Part shown: piece after piece, positions 45,276 through 56,965 of the stretch
How the letters are laid out: each line of letters begins with the position of its first letter
Numbering within the stretch: the stretch's first letter is position 1
Assembly: GCA_018340375.1 (NCBI GenBank)
Contig: JAFFJZ010000001.1
Location: forward strand, 45,562,001 to 45,626,000
Source of the DNA: Gonatopus flavifemur
Lineage: Eukaryota; Arthropoda; Insecta; Hymenoptera; Dryinidae
DNA length: 64,000 nt
Reading direction: 5' to 3'
Program-made: the position numbers and the translations under genes
The notes under the pieces: model-generated
The model's database searches: none
The model's input: the letters and a program-made list of their open reading frames with translations, nothing else
Told to the model about the DNA's origin: nothing

Positions 45276-48200
45276 CCTCAGGAACCTTATTTCTCAACGT
45301 CTCAAGTTCTGAAAGGATTCAAATGATTTTGGAAGAAATTACCAGTATGATTTCAAAAAGCAAATCCCGAAGTTTTGCATACAAGAAATTGTTGACCTGC
45401 TTTGATTTCACTCATGGATAATTCGAATTAGAGTTTGGAATATCCGCGTTCATTTGGTCAAACTAATTCCTACGTGGTTGTGATCATAGTATGTTTGCAC
45501 TGCGGTTATGACCGACCTCAATTACTGTCAAGGTGAACCACGAACTCAGACTGCACTGAAGTGATATGCTAGGAGGGATAACACTCTTATGCGAACATAA
45601 ACTGAAAATATAAGCTCTAATATAAGTACAGACTGAGAATGTCGTGTATATGATACGCGATGTGAAAAGGAAGCATTGTTCTGTCCGTCTCCATTTCAAC
45701 TTCCCACGTAGCAGATTGTCCATGAATTAAACATGAACTACACGTTCTCGCTTTCGAACATACCTTGTTGTTACTTTAACTACACTCTTGTTTCCGAGAA
45801 TCTACACTCGTTGATAATTTAATGCCTTTTTTGAGTTTGATGATGAATTCAATAAATTCCAAGTTGCTTGATTTGTAAAAGAAAAGGATTGAATAGAAAC
45901 ATTGTGTATATAAATCTCACTCTGTAAAAAGTTTGACTCAAATTGTTTGCATTTTAATTTGAAAATTGACTGAGACTTAGCTGGTTCCAGTCTGTCGGCG
46001 ATTGTTTTGTTCGCGTTTTTAGATTCAGGCATGAAACGATCTGAGTTCAAGTCCGTCTTTTTACCGTGTAGAATTGAAAGATTAGGCCACTTCCGAACGA
46101 AACCGATAGGAAAACCTTGAATTGATACTCTGTGAATTTGAAAGAATGGAAAGTTCCAAAGGTGAGCTTATCCACTTGAATGAAGTTGAATGTCGGAAAG
46201 GAGAACAGAGTCATGGGGAGTGCGGCCGAATCCAGAGAAGATTGACAACTCACGGGCCCCAATTTTTTGTAGATGATATATATAAACTGGAACATTGGCG
46301 CGCTCAGAAAACTTTGATTCCGAGGGAACCCTATCTTCCGCTAGGTCTGAAGATCAATCATCATTTGATAGAACCAAGTACCTGAGTTCTATAAATAGGT
46401 GATAGACGGAATGCAATAATATTTTATAAATGAGCGAATATTTTTGGAAATCGCCAGTCTATCTATTTCAATTATACAGAAGACAAAGTTATGTTCAATT
46501 TAGATGAAAGAAGGGCAGAAAAAGATTCTGTAGCTATCGGATAATTATCAACGTAACATGTAAGAAATGTGATGGATCGAATTTAATAATGTTTTTCAGT
46601 CTTATATTTAGATGATACAAACTAATTATATCATGGAATTCATTACCCATTTCTCACCACAGACTCGCATGATAAATTGACGTGTCAAAATAATTTATCA
46701 TTCATCCTGATGAATGCAAATTGAATGTAAATGATCGTCCTGATTTCAATTAATTTCCATCCTTCGTTAGCGAGCGAATAATACAATATTTCCATTGGAG
46801 ACCATTCTCTGGGTACCCAATTTCGTATACCAAAAAATACATTCGGAATATCTTTACAATAGTAATAGGGAAAATTATGCGCATGATAGAATGCGATCGT
46901 GTAACACTTGGTACTATAACGCCCTGGTATCTTCTCCCCTTAGACCTTGTCCTACTTTTTTTCGTAGCGTCAGAGTGTGTTTGTAGAACTTATGTATACG
47001 CTTTTACGTGCTGTCACCCTCTTTGATGAAATTTTCATCCCACTCACATTTGTGTGTTCGAATCCCTGACAATTATTCTCATTTTTGTTACAAAGATTGA
47101 TCGCGGCATTACGGTTGAAAGAATGAGATATAAACCATGTTTTCATCGAAAGGATACCCTTACGTCCTTTCGGATTCTTTCATTTCAAATACGAAGATTT
47201 TTCCGCTCCAGATTTGTGAGATTGAAAAAAACCGTACAACTTTATTGATAATTCATGTTTCGGGTGATGTAAATTAAAGACATTTTGAAACAACCTGACA
47301 ATTCAAAAATTATAAGGAGGACAAATTTTCATCGATCGTGATGAATATTGGATTTGTCTGGTCTATTTCAACAAGAATACTCATCAATTTAGTACTGCTA
47401 GCTGAATTGATTCATAACTTCAACTCAACTTCAAATACTGCTCGTTGAGTATTCAATGTTGAAACAAGAAAGTGGGAAACGAAAACTCAACAACTTGACG
47501 GGAGACGATAAATTATTATTATCGAGAAAGAAGAATTGAATGTTTCTCATTCTATGTTACTCATTTTTTCTTCGAGTTTCAATCAAAGAGTTTGTGATTG
47601 ATGATTCAATTTTTTATATAACATTTTTATTGAGGATCAGTTTTATAAGTTTTTGAAATCAATTTATCATCTTGAGATACCAATCTCGATTAAAACCTCT
47701 TTGGAACAGATCAAATATTTGAAAAATATTGTCCTTGAAACGTTTGCAAAACATTTCATTCGAAACGTTATGAACAGAGGATATTAGCCCGAAGGATCAT
47801 GGATTGAATCATCTATTCATGTTTTTGCGAGATTATATGTGAATTAAAAATGTCTCATGAATAATTCTTACCAGGATAGGTCAATTGCAATCGTGCACGG
47901 AAATTTTTTCTCAAAATCGTGTAAAATATGCTATCTTGTATCATGTAATAATTCGATCATTTTCATGATGTTTCATCTCAAGGTACAAACCTTTCGTGTT
48001 TTATGACATACGGTTGGTGACAAAAAACACTATGAGTTCAATGTCTCTGCTGGAAAGTGTTCCATCCTACACATTCGTGCACGTTTGGCTGACTAGGGGT
48101 AGAGTTTTAATGGATCCGGAGTAAGGGCTGTTAGCCGGGCGTGAAATCGATAGAGACCACCCACCAGTTTGAAACCTTTCCCATAGTCTCATATATTTCT

Positions 48201-48492
48201 CAACTCCGAATAAGGGAGTCTTAGTTTTGCTGCTGGATATCAGATGTGCTAGAGAAAAAGGATATTTATAGGAGCAGTATTTATTTGAAAGTGATTGCGT
48301 ACTCGCTCAAGTAAATACCCATTTTCCTGAACGTAGTCGTTGTTTCTGCATGCAGATGAATCAGTCGATGTTACGAAAAATCATAACAGAGGAGATTTTA
48401 CTGCACAAGATATGCACGAAAAAAATTGTCTTTTGCAATAGTGTTGATATATTGAGAGAAATATGCTTGGCAATGCAATTAAATTTTTATTC
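45276..48492. other. 3.2-kb stretch with no recognised gene or complete element
   Basis: Short ORFs overlap on both strands and lack family features. A B-box-like GTGTTCGAATCCCTGAC lies at about 47053 without a tRNA around it. Confidence 0.4.
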
Positions 48493-48739
48493 GCACTGGA
48501 AAAATTTCGTCTCATTAAATGAATCGTTTATTTATTTTTTCTCTATAGCATATTTCCTGGGCCCAATGCGATATTCAATCAAATCACATAAAGGAATACT
48601 TGACCCAAATAAATTTGTCTTGTAAATAAATGATCTATTTGCCGCAAGCAATCGATTTTTGCAATCATTTGCATATTCAATTTCTATGAATGAATATTTC
48701 ATGAATATTTTATAAAGAAAGCACCAGTTAATTAGTGTC
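48493..48739 (+). mobile_element. 230-bp MITE, copy 3 of 4 (TTCATTTGTCC family)
   Basis: Starts CACTGGAAAAATTTCGTC and ends AGTGTCG-like. Contains GCATATTTCCTGGG, AAATAAATTTGTCTTG and AATATTTTATAAAG in the family order. Confidence 0.7.
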
Positions 48740-48794
48740 GAATGATTGAATTCCCTAACTCTCCGACATTCAGCTAGACTTAGTTACTCGCCTT

Positions 48795-48945
48795 GCTTAA
48801 AAAATCTCATTGAACCGATTGATTCTCATTGATTCTGATGCAGAAAACCGATTCAACCCATTAAAAATTGATTCTCAATGGGTTTGATTCAGTTTTCTGC
48901 GTCGGAATCAATGGAAATCAAGTGGTTCAATGAGATTCTTTGAGC
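48795..48945. mobile_element. 151-bp near-perfect foldback
   Basis: AATCTCATTGAACC...GATGCAGAAAACCGATTCAA and the inverse TTGATTCAGTTTTCTGCGTC...GGTTCAATGAGATT pair over about 60 bp each, with a short loop. Ends GCTTAAAAAATC and, inverted, GCTCAAAGAATC. Confidence 0.75.
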
Positions 48946-49226
48946 TACCTTAACTATTCTTGTGGATGGTCGACAATCAATTTATTCAGTGGTTCAGAGA
49001 TTTTTTGAGGATGCAGTACCATCTGTACTTGGATCTGATGATACCTAACGAACCTAGTGAGCATAACCCTTAGTCCAGTTCTGGCCAGAAACTGTCCCAG
49101 AGTTGGCAGACTTGACCCAAGCTTGTCCCGATAGTTTTGTGGACAGGGAGATGAGGTGTACTTCATAAGTTCAATGAACATGCATGCACGGAGAGAAATG
49201 TGGTTTTGAATATTATTACATTCTGT

Positions 49227-49430
49227 CCCTGGTTAAAAAATCCACAGAATCTGACGAAATGAAATTTTAAGGGATTTGGTCAGAACATTGCGCAAGATTC
49301 AATCAGAATCACATTGAAAAATACACTGATTCAGTTGAATTTCATTGAAAAAGGTTGAATAGAATGTGGTCAGAACATTGTGCAAAATTCAATAAAATTT
49401 GGCGAGAATCAATGGGTTGTTTAACCAGGG
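49227..49430. mobile_element. 204-bp MITE with CCCTGGTTAAA ends
   Basis: CCCTGGTTAAAAAATCCA and, inverted, CCCTGGTTAAACAACCCA, flanked by GT on both sides. It contains two copies of TGGTCAGAACATTGYGCAA. The right arm of the surrounding element gives the uninserted sequence ACATTTGTACTAAAG. Confidence 0.8.
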
Positions 49431-49560
49431 GTACTAAAGTAGCAGCATAAGTGACATAGCATAATTTTGACAAAAAAGTGTAGTAAAAATTATTGCTTGA
49501 TGATTTGAACAATCGTTCAACTCCACATCACAAAGCATGCCCTGGGAACTCAATTTCTTA

Positions 49561-49813
49561 CACTGAAAAAAAGTTTTCTTTGCTCTGATCCTAACAAATC
49601 TTTTTTCTTCAATGGAAAAAATGCAGTTGAATGAAAAACGAAGAATTCTCAAATTGGCACAGAAATATAATGCTTCTTGAATTCAAAGAATGTGATTTCA
49701 ATGCAATGAAAATTTTTTCCATTGAAATGATTTATTTTTTCCTTCGAACATGAGAGTTATCAAAGTGAGGGCGAACAAATTTTCTTCACGTTTAAGAAAT
49801 TGCGTTCTCAGTG
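49561..49813. mobile_element. 253-bp CACTGAAAAA MITE
   Basis: CACTGAAAAAAAGTTTTC after TA and, inverted, CACTGAGAACGCAATTTC before TG. Interior includes paired CAATGGAAAAAATG and CATTGAAATG-like motifs. Confidence 0.6.
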
Positions 49814-50605
49814 TGAATTTTTACTACACTGTGTTATGAAAATTATACAATTCCATTTATCCTGCTACTTTAGTACAAATGTAGTAATATTCAGAACGTG
49901 TTCTTTCTCCGTGTGGAGACAGATTATTGATTGCTTATTCGGAGACAATAGTCGAGGATAGTTTCCAAAATTTTTTCTTCGGGAAATACAACTATTTACT
50001 CCTATTAACATCACTGTTTTTTGATAACAACAAACGTGGAAGTATATTTGCAACTTTTTGGTCGAATTAATGAATTCTATTCTTCTAAAATGAATGGGAT
50101 TAAAGTATCAATACGAGATGATTATTTGTAACTAAAAATGATGACAAGGTTAGTAAAATTCGTGTCACTGTAATCATCATGTTTTATCAAACACCTTTCA
50201 TTGACATCATTATTTCAGAAACTCGATTCCAATCAATACTACTATGTTCGTGGTATGATAAGCGTTACCCAGAGACAGTAATGATATTTGAGAAATATCT
50301 TCTCATGAGTATGAATTATGCATTTTCTATAAAACTTGGGTAGAAAAATTTTCAAAATTGTATACAATTTATATATAATTCGATTTACTTCAACTCTCAG
50401 TGCACACACTTCAAAGTCCTCATTTACACACACAAGGGTTAGGGTAACCCTGCATATTCTTTTACTTGTTCCTCAGCTTTAAATTCATCGATTTGAACAT
50501 TTTTTTTTCTTCAATTTGTACGAGAAGACTCAAGGAAGAAGAAAATTTGAATGAGGAAGCCTGGAATACCCCCCGACGAAAGATAATTCATAATAAGAGA
50601 ATATA

Positions 50606-51535
50606 CGAGGTATGTTCAAAAAATAACGAGAATTTTCGTTTTATGAAAAAAATATTTATTTATTCATCAATATCTATTTCGTTCCCTTCAAAATAATCCC
50701 CCTTGGATATAATACACTTGTGCCAACGCTTTTTTCAATCCTCGAAACACTTTTGAAACTCGATCTTTGTAATAGCTTTTAGCTCTTTCAGCGATTCGCT
50801 TTCAATGTAATCTATGTTTGTAAAACGACGGCCTTTTGATGTTCTCTTCATTTTTGGAAATAGAAAAAAGTCACATGGAGCCATATCTGGCGAATATGGA
50901 GGCTGAGGCATCGTTACAGTTTTGTTTTTGGCCAAAAATTCACGAACAAGCAATGAAGTGTGAGCAGGTGCATTATCGTGGTGCAAAAGCCATGAATTGT
51001 TTTGCCACAAATCCGGGCGTTTTTTTCCGGATTGCTTTTCGACTGATATGCCAACATCATCAGCGACTTCTCTGATTGTGATTCGGCGATCGTTCATAAC
51101 CATTTCTTTCACTTTTTTCACGTTTTCATCGGTTGTTGATGTGCTTGGGTGTCCGGGTCATTCGTCATCTTCAACGTTTTCGCGGCCATCTTGGAAACGC
51201 TTATACCACTCGTAAATCCTTGCTTTACTCATAGCAGACTCACCATATGCCTTTGTTAACATTTTACAAACTTCACTACACTTTATTTCATTTTTGACGC
51301 AAAATTAAATACAAATTCTTTAATCCATTTTTTTTCACAAACGAAAATCGCTGAGCTGGAAAAACACGTCATAACGTTAGCGGCTGCCACTTAAAAAGTA
51401 AGCAATGAATATTGCTGAAAATTTTATCGTACTTCAGGGGCATGTGTACCAACATAATAAAGAAAAATTGTATACAGGCGGACTCTCCAAACCCGCGAAA
51501 TTTAAAAATTCTCGTTACTTTTTGAACACACCTCG
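50606..51535 (-). mobile_element. Internally deleted mariner element
   Basis: Both termini are present: CGAGGTATGTTCAAAAAATA at the left and, inverted, CGAGGTGTGTTCAAAAAGTA at the right. TA flanks both sides (50604-50605 and 51536-51537). At 930 bp it is shorter than the usual ~1.3 kb for the group, matching an internal loss in the transposase. Confidence 0.93.
50735..51280 (-). pseudogene. Mariner transposase pseudogene, internal deletion and stop
   Basis: The minus-strand frame runs from MSKARIYEWYKRFQDGRENV (helix-turn-helix region) through RRITIREVADDVGISV and then jumps to KRPDLWQNNSWLLHHDNAPA, HTSLLVREFLAKNKTV and PYSPDMAPCDFFLFPKMK. The jump at GISV-EKQSG removes about 100 residues, including the first catalytic Asp. 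HHDN and APCD keep the other two. An in-frame TGA (about 51160) replaces the Trp or Arg that precedes PGHPSTST. It cannot encode an active enzyme. Confidence 0.92.
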
Positions 51536-51537
51536 TA

Positions 51538-52050
51538 TTGTTGAAAAATTCTTCGAGAAGATACAGCAATTTAAAACCTGATAAATGAACAACTGAAAAG
51601 TTCAAATTTGATAAAATATCACTAATATCATAATCGGTTTGGAGAAAATATTTGTTTGGTTAGATGAAATTGAACGATTTTTCAATTTGGTCGAAAGCAA
51701 AGTTTTGATGAGAGATGTTTTTATAATAAAAATGTAGTTGAAAAATATAAACAAAGAGCTTTTATCATCATGAATAATGAGTGTGATAATGTTCATAAGC
51801 AGTTTTTGCCATTTCCAATCATCAGAATCAGTTTTATATCCATAAGAAATGACAGATCTCAAAATGACCACTATCGAGATGGAAGTTGAATTCTCATCGT
51901 CGTTTTATATTTTTCAATGCAACATCAGATATAAAGAGTGTTGGAATTTTCATGAAATATATACACGTGAGTAACAAATAATGATTCAATTAAATATTTC
52001 CATTCGCATCTTTAGTTTCTACAATTCGATGATTTATTTCCTATCTATAC
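51538..52050. other. Interior of the TTAA element right of the mariner
   Basis: AT-rich; overlapping short ORFs with no transposase motif. Confidence 0.4.
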
Positions 52051-52399
52051 ACACTGGCCCGAGCAAGCGTCATATCAGCACGCGCTAGGCCCTTACAAGT
52101 TCCCCGCTAGCCACTAGACTCTTTCTAGTGCTCGGCTAGATTCTCGCGAGGCCCTAGACAGTTCCATGGATGACGTTGCTGGGGGGTGGGGGGGGTGAAA
52201 CTAACCCTGTTACTGAAATACGAACCTTCTAGGTCAGCTGTTTACAGGATTGTGAGGATGTCGAACGGGGAATTTGTAGAGGGCGTACGTAAGTTTCTTC
52301 CCCCCAAGCCTCAGCTCTCCACTCCTTCACCCTTTCGAATGCGGCAAGTTCGAAAAACAAGCAGGGTTACCCTAACCCAGTGTGTGCACTGAGGGTTAA

Positions 52400-52685
52400 A
52401 AAGGGTACCCCAAGTCGGGTAGATTATATTTCAAGGACATATTTTTCAACCAAAATGCAATAACTTCCCGTATGAAAAAAATTATTTTGAGGCTTAGTTT
52501 TTGTGATATGAGCATTTTTATTCCCATTGGTCTGAGTATGTGGTTCACAGTTTGGTGATTAGATTTTAACCCCATTGAAGGGAATCAACCACTATCGTCA
52601 AGAATTACAGCACATTCTGTCAGCCGGGTCCCGTGGACCCATGCATACAGTATGAGGGGTAAAAAATTATGTATACAGTTCTAGG
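52400..52685. mobile_element. Probable second TTAA MITE next to the 2-kb element
   Basis: The right side ends in CAGTTCTAGGG followed by TTAA; the left abuts the TTAA at 52396. It has the inner palindrome GGGTCCCGTGGACCC, comparable to the GGGTCANNTTGACCC motifs of 3534-3813, and a similar length. The left terminus is not a clear inverse of the right. Confidence 0.4.
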
Positions 52686-52689
52686 GTTA

Positions 52690-53553
52690 ACACGAATACA
52701 AATGGCATCCCAAATTTTTATTCAAAAAAGCCATCAAGATTATTCCGTTCCTACCCTGCACTGTCCTTGTTTGAAATGAGGAATGAATATTATAATGTCC
52801 GGTATGAGAAATCCCCACATCGAATTTTCTTTTCGGTGTCAAACCATCGGGAGAATTCCTCCTCGTTTGATTCCCTAATGTAGGACAGTTCCGATTACAC
52901 ACGGTCAGAATTACATACGTTCCGAGGTTATCCAGATTTGTTTCCAAATGGAATATCGAATGTTAATAAAGTTCCATCCCGTGCAATCGAATCGCTCGAA
53001 ATGAAATTAAAACTTTATGCTGAATATTGATTCCACGAATGAATTCTCCTTTGATGGATGAAAGTTTGATTCGTAAATCAATCAGTGCTGTAACTTTTCT
53101 CAGTTGTTTGGACGCCGCGTTGTAGGTACTGTTGGAAACTCCATCAAATTTCCTCAATCATGGCACGATATGGATTAATAAAGAACTTTTATAGATATTC
53201 TTGTGAAATGAAATGGGTTGGACTCTTGTGTGGAAATTGTTCCAGGTGTTTTTTATTGAATACAAACCCTCTATGGTTGTATATGACACTCTTAGAAAAA
53301 TCCTCAAATTTAATAGGAGATTCCTTATGAAGTTTTATGTTCCCATATTAAATTTCATGAAGTGCTTACACTTAATAAACTCCAAATAAACTTAATAACT
53401 CTATTGAATTTTTAATTTTCCATCAAAATATTGAATTCAGAAATATTTTATTGAAATTGAGGAGAAATTCAAAAAAATTCAGAATTATATTATCAAAATC
53501 AATATCATATTATAAGACTCAATAGATTGTGTCATGTAAAAAGTTTCATAATA
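52690..53553. other. Intergenic sequence without a recognised feature
   Basis: No exon or element ends recognised; short ORFs only. Confidence 0.4.
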
Positions 53554-53983
53554 CACTGTAAAAAAATTCCTTCTGAAAATTCAGAGAATTTGACTGTAAT
53601 GTTTCACAAACACTTTTTTCTGAATTTTCAGAATACGCTTCGAAATTTAATTGAAGTTTCTTGAAATTCTGCAAAATTCTTCTGAAAATTCAGAAGATAG
53701 TGCAGGGGACATAATCCCAAGTCGAAAATTTGAAGAACCGTTTGTGGCGTCGTTCAAGTTAAGGACACTTGAACTATCTCATATGTCTATACTTAAACTA
53801 ATTCAAAAATTGTTATCATTGGTCTTTCAGTAGTATTAGAAAATGCATGTCACGTTAATTCAGGTGTCCTTAACTTGGGCGGCGCCAGAAACGCTCCTTC
53901 AAACTTTACATCCCCCTGAGATAATGGCTGTAAAAAATTACAGCCACATTTTCTGAATTTCGAGAAGGAATTTTTTTACAGTG
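53554..53983. mobile_element. 430-bp CACTGTAAAAAA element with nested MITE
   Basis: CACTGTAAAAAAATTCCTTC and its inverse GAAGGAATTTTTTTACAGTG are near-identical ends; arms continue through TCTGAAAATTCAG. TA precedes and CA follows. A second element with ~50-bp arms sits inside at 53703-53918. Confidence 0.85.
53703..53918. mobile_element. 216-bp nested MITE (CAGGGG, CAAGTTAAGGACAC)
   Basis: Inverted arms share CAGGGG, TTTGAAG, CGTTTSTGGCG and CAAGTTAAGGACACYTGAA. The middle is about 80 bp of unrelated AT-rich sequence. Confidence 0.75.
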
Positions 53984-54129
53984 CATGTTTATGAAACTTA
54001 AGGGGGATTTTTTCCACAGTGCAAGTATTCAAACTTCGAATTGTATAATCTCAGCCACCAAGAGGTCTAACTGAATTGCTAGTATATGCATCCTGATTTT
54101 TCTAACTCACCTTCATCCATTCACGACCC

Positions 54130-54260
54130 ATGTGTACTGTAGAAAGTAAAACTCACTTTCATCCCAAGTATTAGATGATTTCAAGTTGCAACCAATGCAA
54201 AAGACTGAATCCTAGTCAAGTTTTTAAGTAAAATGCAGCTGCATTACCAATGTTCTGCAT
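54130..54260. repeat. Partial CACTGTAAAAAG MITE
   Basis: CTGTAGAAAGTAAAACTCAC and TTGCAACCAATGCAAAAGAC resemble the interior of 16867-17051, but the right terminus is missing. Confidence 0.45.
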
Positions 54261-54913
54261 AGGGTCTTGCCAGACTTCCTGCATTCTCCCAAAGATCCCA
54301 ATTCAAGCGCATCCATGTACATCTCAAATGAAGCTAGTTGAATCACAAATTCGAAACTTTGAATTACATAAAATAATTTGTCCGAAAAGAATTAGTTCGG
54401 AATGGAATTACAAACATCGTAACTTTTGAAATTCAATACTCTTGTTTTCATTTTGCTATTACGAATCGCAAATGCAGTCTTCATCTTACACATTGATCAA
54501 ATTCGTAAATGAAATAGAAGGATGAAATAATAATGAGGGTATAGTATTGTGCGGTCATTGAATATATATGTTTTCCTCATTTTCATGTCTAATGGAATGG
54601 AAAATGTTAATCCCACGGATTAATTTAATTTTCCTCGTTGTATCTCCTCACACATGTTCAACATCAAATATGAATGAATCATTGTGATTATTTACACGAG
54701 GAAACACAAAGTAATTGAATTTTCATCGTTTTTCGAATACTTCAAACTCTTACGAGGATTTAACATAGACGTCAGACCGCTATTTATCGGATTATGTGAG
54801 CGTATTAATATGCTTCCTTTACCCGAGTGCCCATGAAACAAAAGTTGCCTCCGCAATATAGTACTGAAAGTGGCGTGTATCATACGTGTAGCTTGCAATT
54901 TCATGCTCAACAA

Positions 54914-55020
54914 CACGGAGGAAAAAGGACGTAACGGTTACTGTGAAGGGCAGTAATGCAATGCCAAACTTACTCTGTTGGGCTGTGTATCGTTACTGTT
55001 CTATACAGTTGATCGCTTTC
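54914..55020. mobile_element. CACGGAG element end, partner not found
   Basis: CACGGAGGAAAAAGGACG followed by repeated GTTACTGT/ACAGTAA motifs. No second terminus seen. Confidence 0.4.
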
Positions 55021-55230
55021 AACCTTCAAAGCTTGATACTATTTTCATGTTATGTTCAATCGTATATTATGCATTACAGTATAGACGGTTTATAATATAT
55101 TTGGATTGATTTTACCAGTGAACTTGATGAATATAAAATGAGGAAGAATCATTACATTCAATAGCACATAATAGATGAAGTATCATAGAGGGCATATTGA
55201 AAATTGAGTTCACGTGGGAATTTCATTTTA

Positions 55231-55380
55231 TACGAGAAAAATTATTCGCTGTAGTTGTGGCTACTCTGTGTATTTGCTGCAGCAGCTCAATTCCAACTGT
55301 TTCAGCAATACTTTTTAAAAAGTAACTACCATAGCTAATTGTTAGCTATCCAAATATCAACATCATTTTTTTCTATGCGT
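55231..55380. mobile_element. MITE of the GATAT-GGATAGCT family
   Basis: Right end inverse reads GAAAAAAATGATGTTGATAT, matching the left end of 185-370. The interior has CTGCAGCAGC and ACTACCATAGCTAATTG. Confidence 0.55.
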
Positions 55381-55395
55381 TGAAATCATGCCCTA

Positions 55396-55538
55396 CACTG
55401 TAAAAAGAAAGTCTTAAATCCAGCTTATTTCATGGCCGAATGCAAACAAATGAAGCCGAAAAAACAATCGCCGGCACAATGAAAAAAGCATTGTCTGAAA
55501 TTAAGATGCAAACAGATGAAGACTTTCTTTTTACAGTG
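55396..55538. mobile_element. 143-bp CACTGTAAAAAG MITE with TA duplication
   Basis: CACTGTAAAAAGAAAGTCTT and, inverted, CACTGTAAAAAGAAAGTCTT are identical for at least 20 bp, so this is a recent copy. TA on both sides (55394-55395 and 55539-55540). Confidence 0.88.
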
Positions 55539-56096
55539 TACTCTCAGTGATTCTTGAAGTTTTTATGGACCCCTGATGATTGCACAATACTGTAGTCATG
55601 ACTTGATAATGGATCTTCACAATCTCAACTCAGTTATATCTGATATGTCTATGATATTTATTCGAGTAGAGGATTTATAAACTGCGAGGATAGGGGAAAA
55701 ATATTCAGTATTTTTGAGCACGCCAGTCAAGAAATTTGGGAGGAAAATAATGTGTGTACTCAATGTAGGTCAACATATATTTTTCAGATTACTTCGGGTT
55801 TTTAATTGATATGAACAATACCTAATGGTAATTAATTGGGAGATTATATTCGATAGATATCGAATTTACTATTTATAACCGCTCCAGCATGAGCACGTGG
55901 GCGTGGCAAGGATTGGGTATAGATATATTTGCGTCATCGTTGTATCACGGACCCACCGCATCCATCCTAAATCCATTTGCGACCACTTGTCTGCACGTGA
56001 AGTGCACCCATACAAAACTTGTACGATTTTATTGGGGAAACTTGAGATTTCAATGTGGAAAGATCTAATAAATCAACTCAGCGGGGATATACTCCT

Positions 56097-56188
56097 GTAA
56101 CAAGAAATTTTGTTGCTATAGCTGATAAGGAGCTACCACAGCTATTTTTCAGTCATTCAAATATCAACCAACTTATTTTTTTCCATTT
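56097..56188. repeat. Short copy of the GATAT-GGATAGCT family
   Basis: Inverse reads GGAAAAAAATAAGTTGGTTG then ATATTTGAATGACTGAAAAA, close to 185-260. Only part of the element is present. Confidence 0.5.
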
Positions 56189-56418
56189 ATAACAGATAAA
56201 ACAAACTTAGTTTTCGAACACTTACTTTCTGATATTTTGCTATACATTTCTGATATATCAAATTTAAGTAGATCTGAAAAATATGGAACTACCCAAGTAA
56301 CACCAGAATATACTATGAACGTTCTCCCAATATTCGAAATATGTTCCATGCACATTCCAAAGAGACCGTTTCATAGGTGCTACGCATATCCTTCGAACGT
56401 ACTATGTAATCGAATATA

Positions 56419-56703
56419 CACGGAGAAAATTTTGTAGTATAGATTACTACAATTATTTTGTAACGCTGGACTATACTGACACTCTGACTAAAATCACTGA
56501 ACGCTTATTCAGAAATGCTTTGCATACATCCCTTTTTACGATTGAGACATCGTAACCTTTCTTTGTTTTGTTTCCAATTTTACTATAATTTATCGTAATT
56601 TAAATCATTATCATCGCAAATGTCAGTATGGTCCAACTTTACAAAAACATAGTAATATTGAACACATTTTTTATGCAATGTATACTACAAAATTTTCTCC
56701 GTG
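56419..56703. mobile_element. 285-bp CACGGAG MITE with TA duplication
   Basis: CACGGAGAAAATTTTGTAGT and, inverted, CACGGAGAAAATTTTGTAGT are identical at the outer 20 bp. TA on both sides (56417-56418 and 56704-56705). Non-coding. Confidence 0.88.
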
Positions 56704-56867
56704 TACGACGGTACGTCCATCGAACGTCCATTGAATGAATATCTTACATTTCGAATATACTACGTACGTTCTAAGTACATTCAAAACAGTATCCTGCTAA
56801 TATTTTACGAGCGTTCATTATATTTTCCCATCTTGTATGAACTGTAGCCCACTCTGGCCTAGTCTTG

Positions 56868-56965
56868 GTTCTATGTAGATCTAACCAGATCTACTTGAAT
56901 TTGTATAGATCTGCATTTTAGATTCACCAAGATCCAATCAGATTTACGTCAAGTGAAAATTAAAC
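56868..56965. repeat. AGATCTGCATTTT repeat, copy 2
   Basis: Contains TGTAGATCTAACCAGATCTA and AGATCTGCATTTTAG; see 45146-45275. Confidence 0.5.

Larger units (their letters stand above)
49187..49913. mobile_element. 727-bp CACGGAG element with two nested MITEs
   Basis: CACGGAGAGAAATGTGG and, inverted, CACGGAGAAAGAACACG are the ends, with TG on both sides. The arms share TGAATATTATTACATT, TACTAAAGTAGCAG and CATAATTTTGACAAAA-like blocks. A CCCTGGTTAAA MITE (49227-49430) splits the left arm, and a CACTGAAAAA MITE (49561-49813) lies in the middle. Confidence 0.8.
50394..52395. mobile_element. 2.0-kb TTAA element (piggyBac-like) interrupted by a mariner
   Basis: CTCTCAGTGCACACACT and, inverted, CCCTCAGTGCACACACTGGG are the ends, and GGGTTAGGGTAACCCTGC recurs inside both. 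The right flank is TTAA (52396-52399) and the left TCAA (50390-50393), a one-base decay. The 930-bp mariner at 50606-51535 lies in its left part, so the original was about 1.07 kb. No transposase of its own recognised. Confidence 0.8.

Noticed and set aside
47041..47075. B-box-like GTGTTCGAATCCCTGAC
   Set aside because: No A box or cloverleaf can be built around it; not a tRNA gene.
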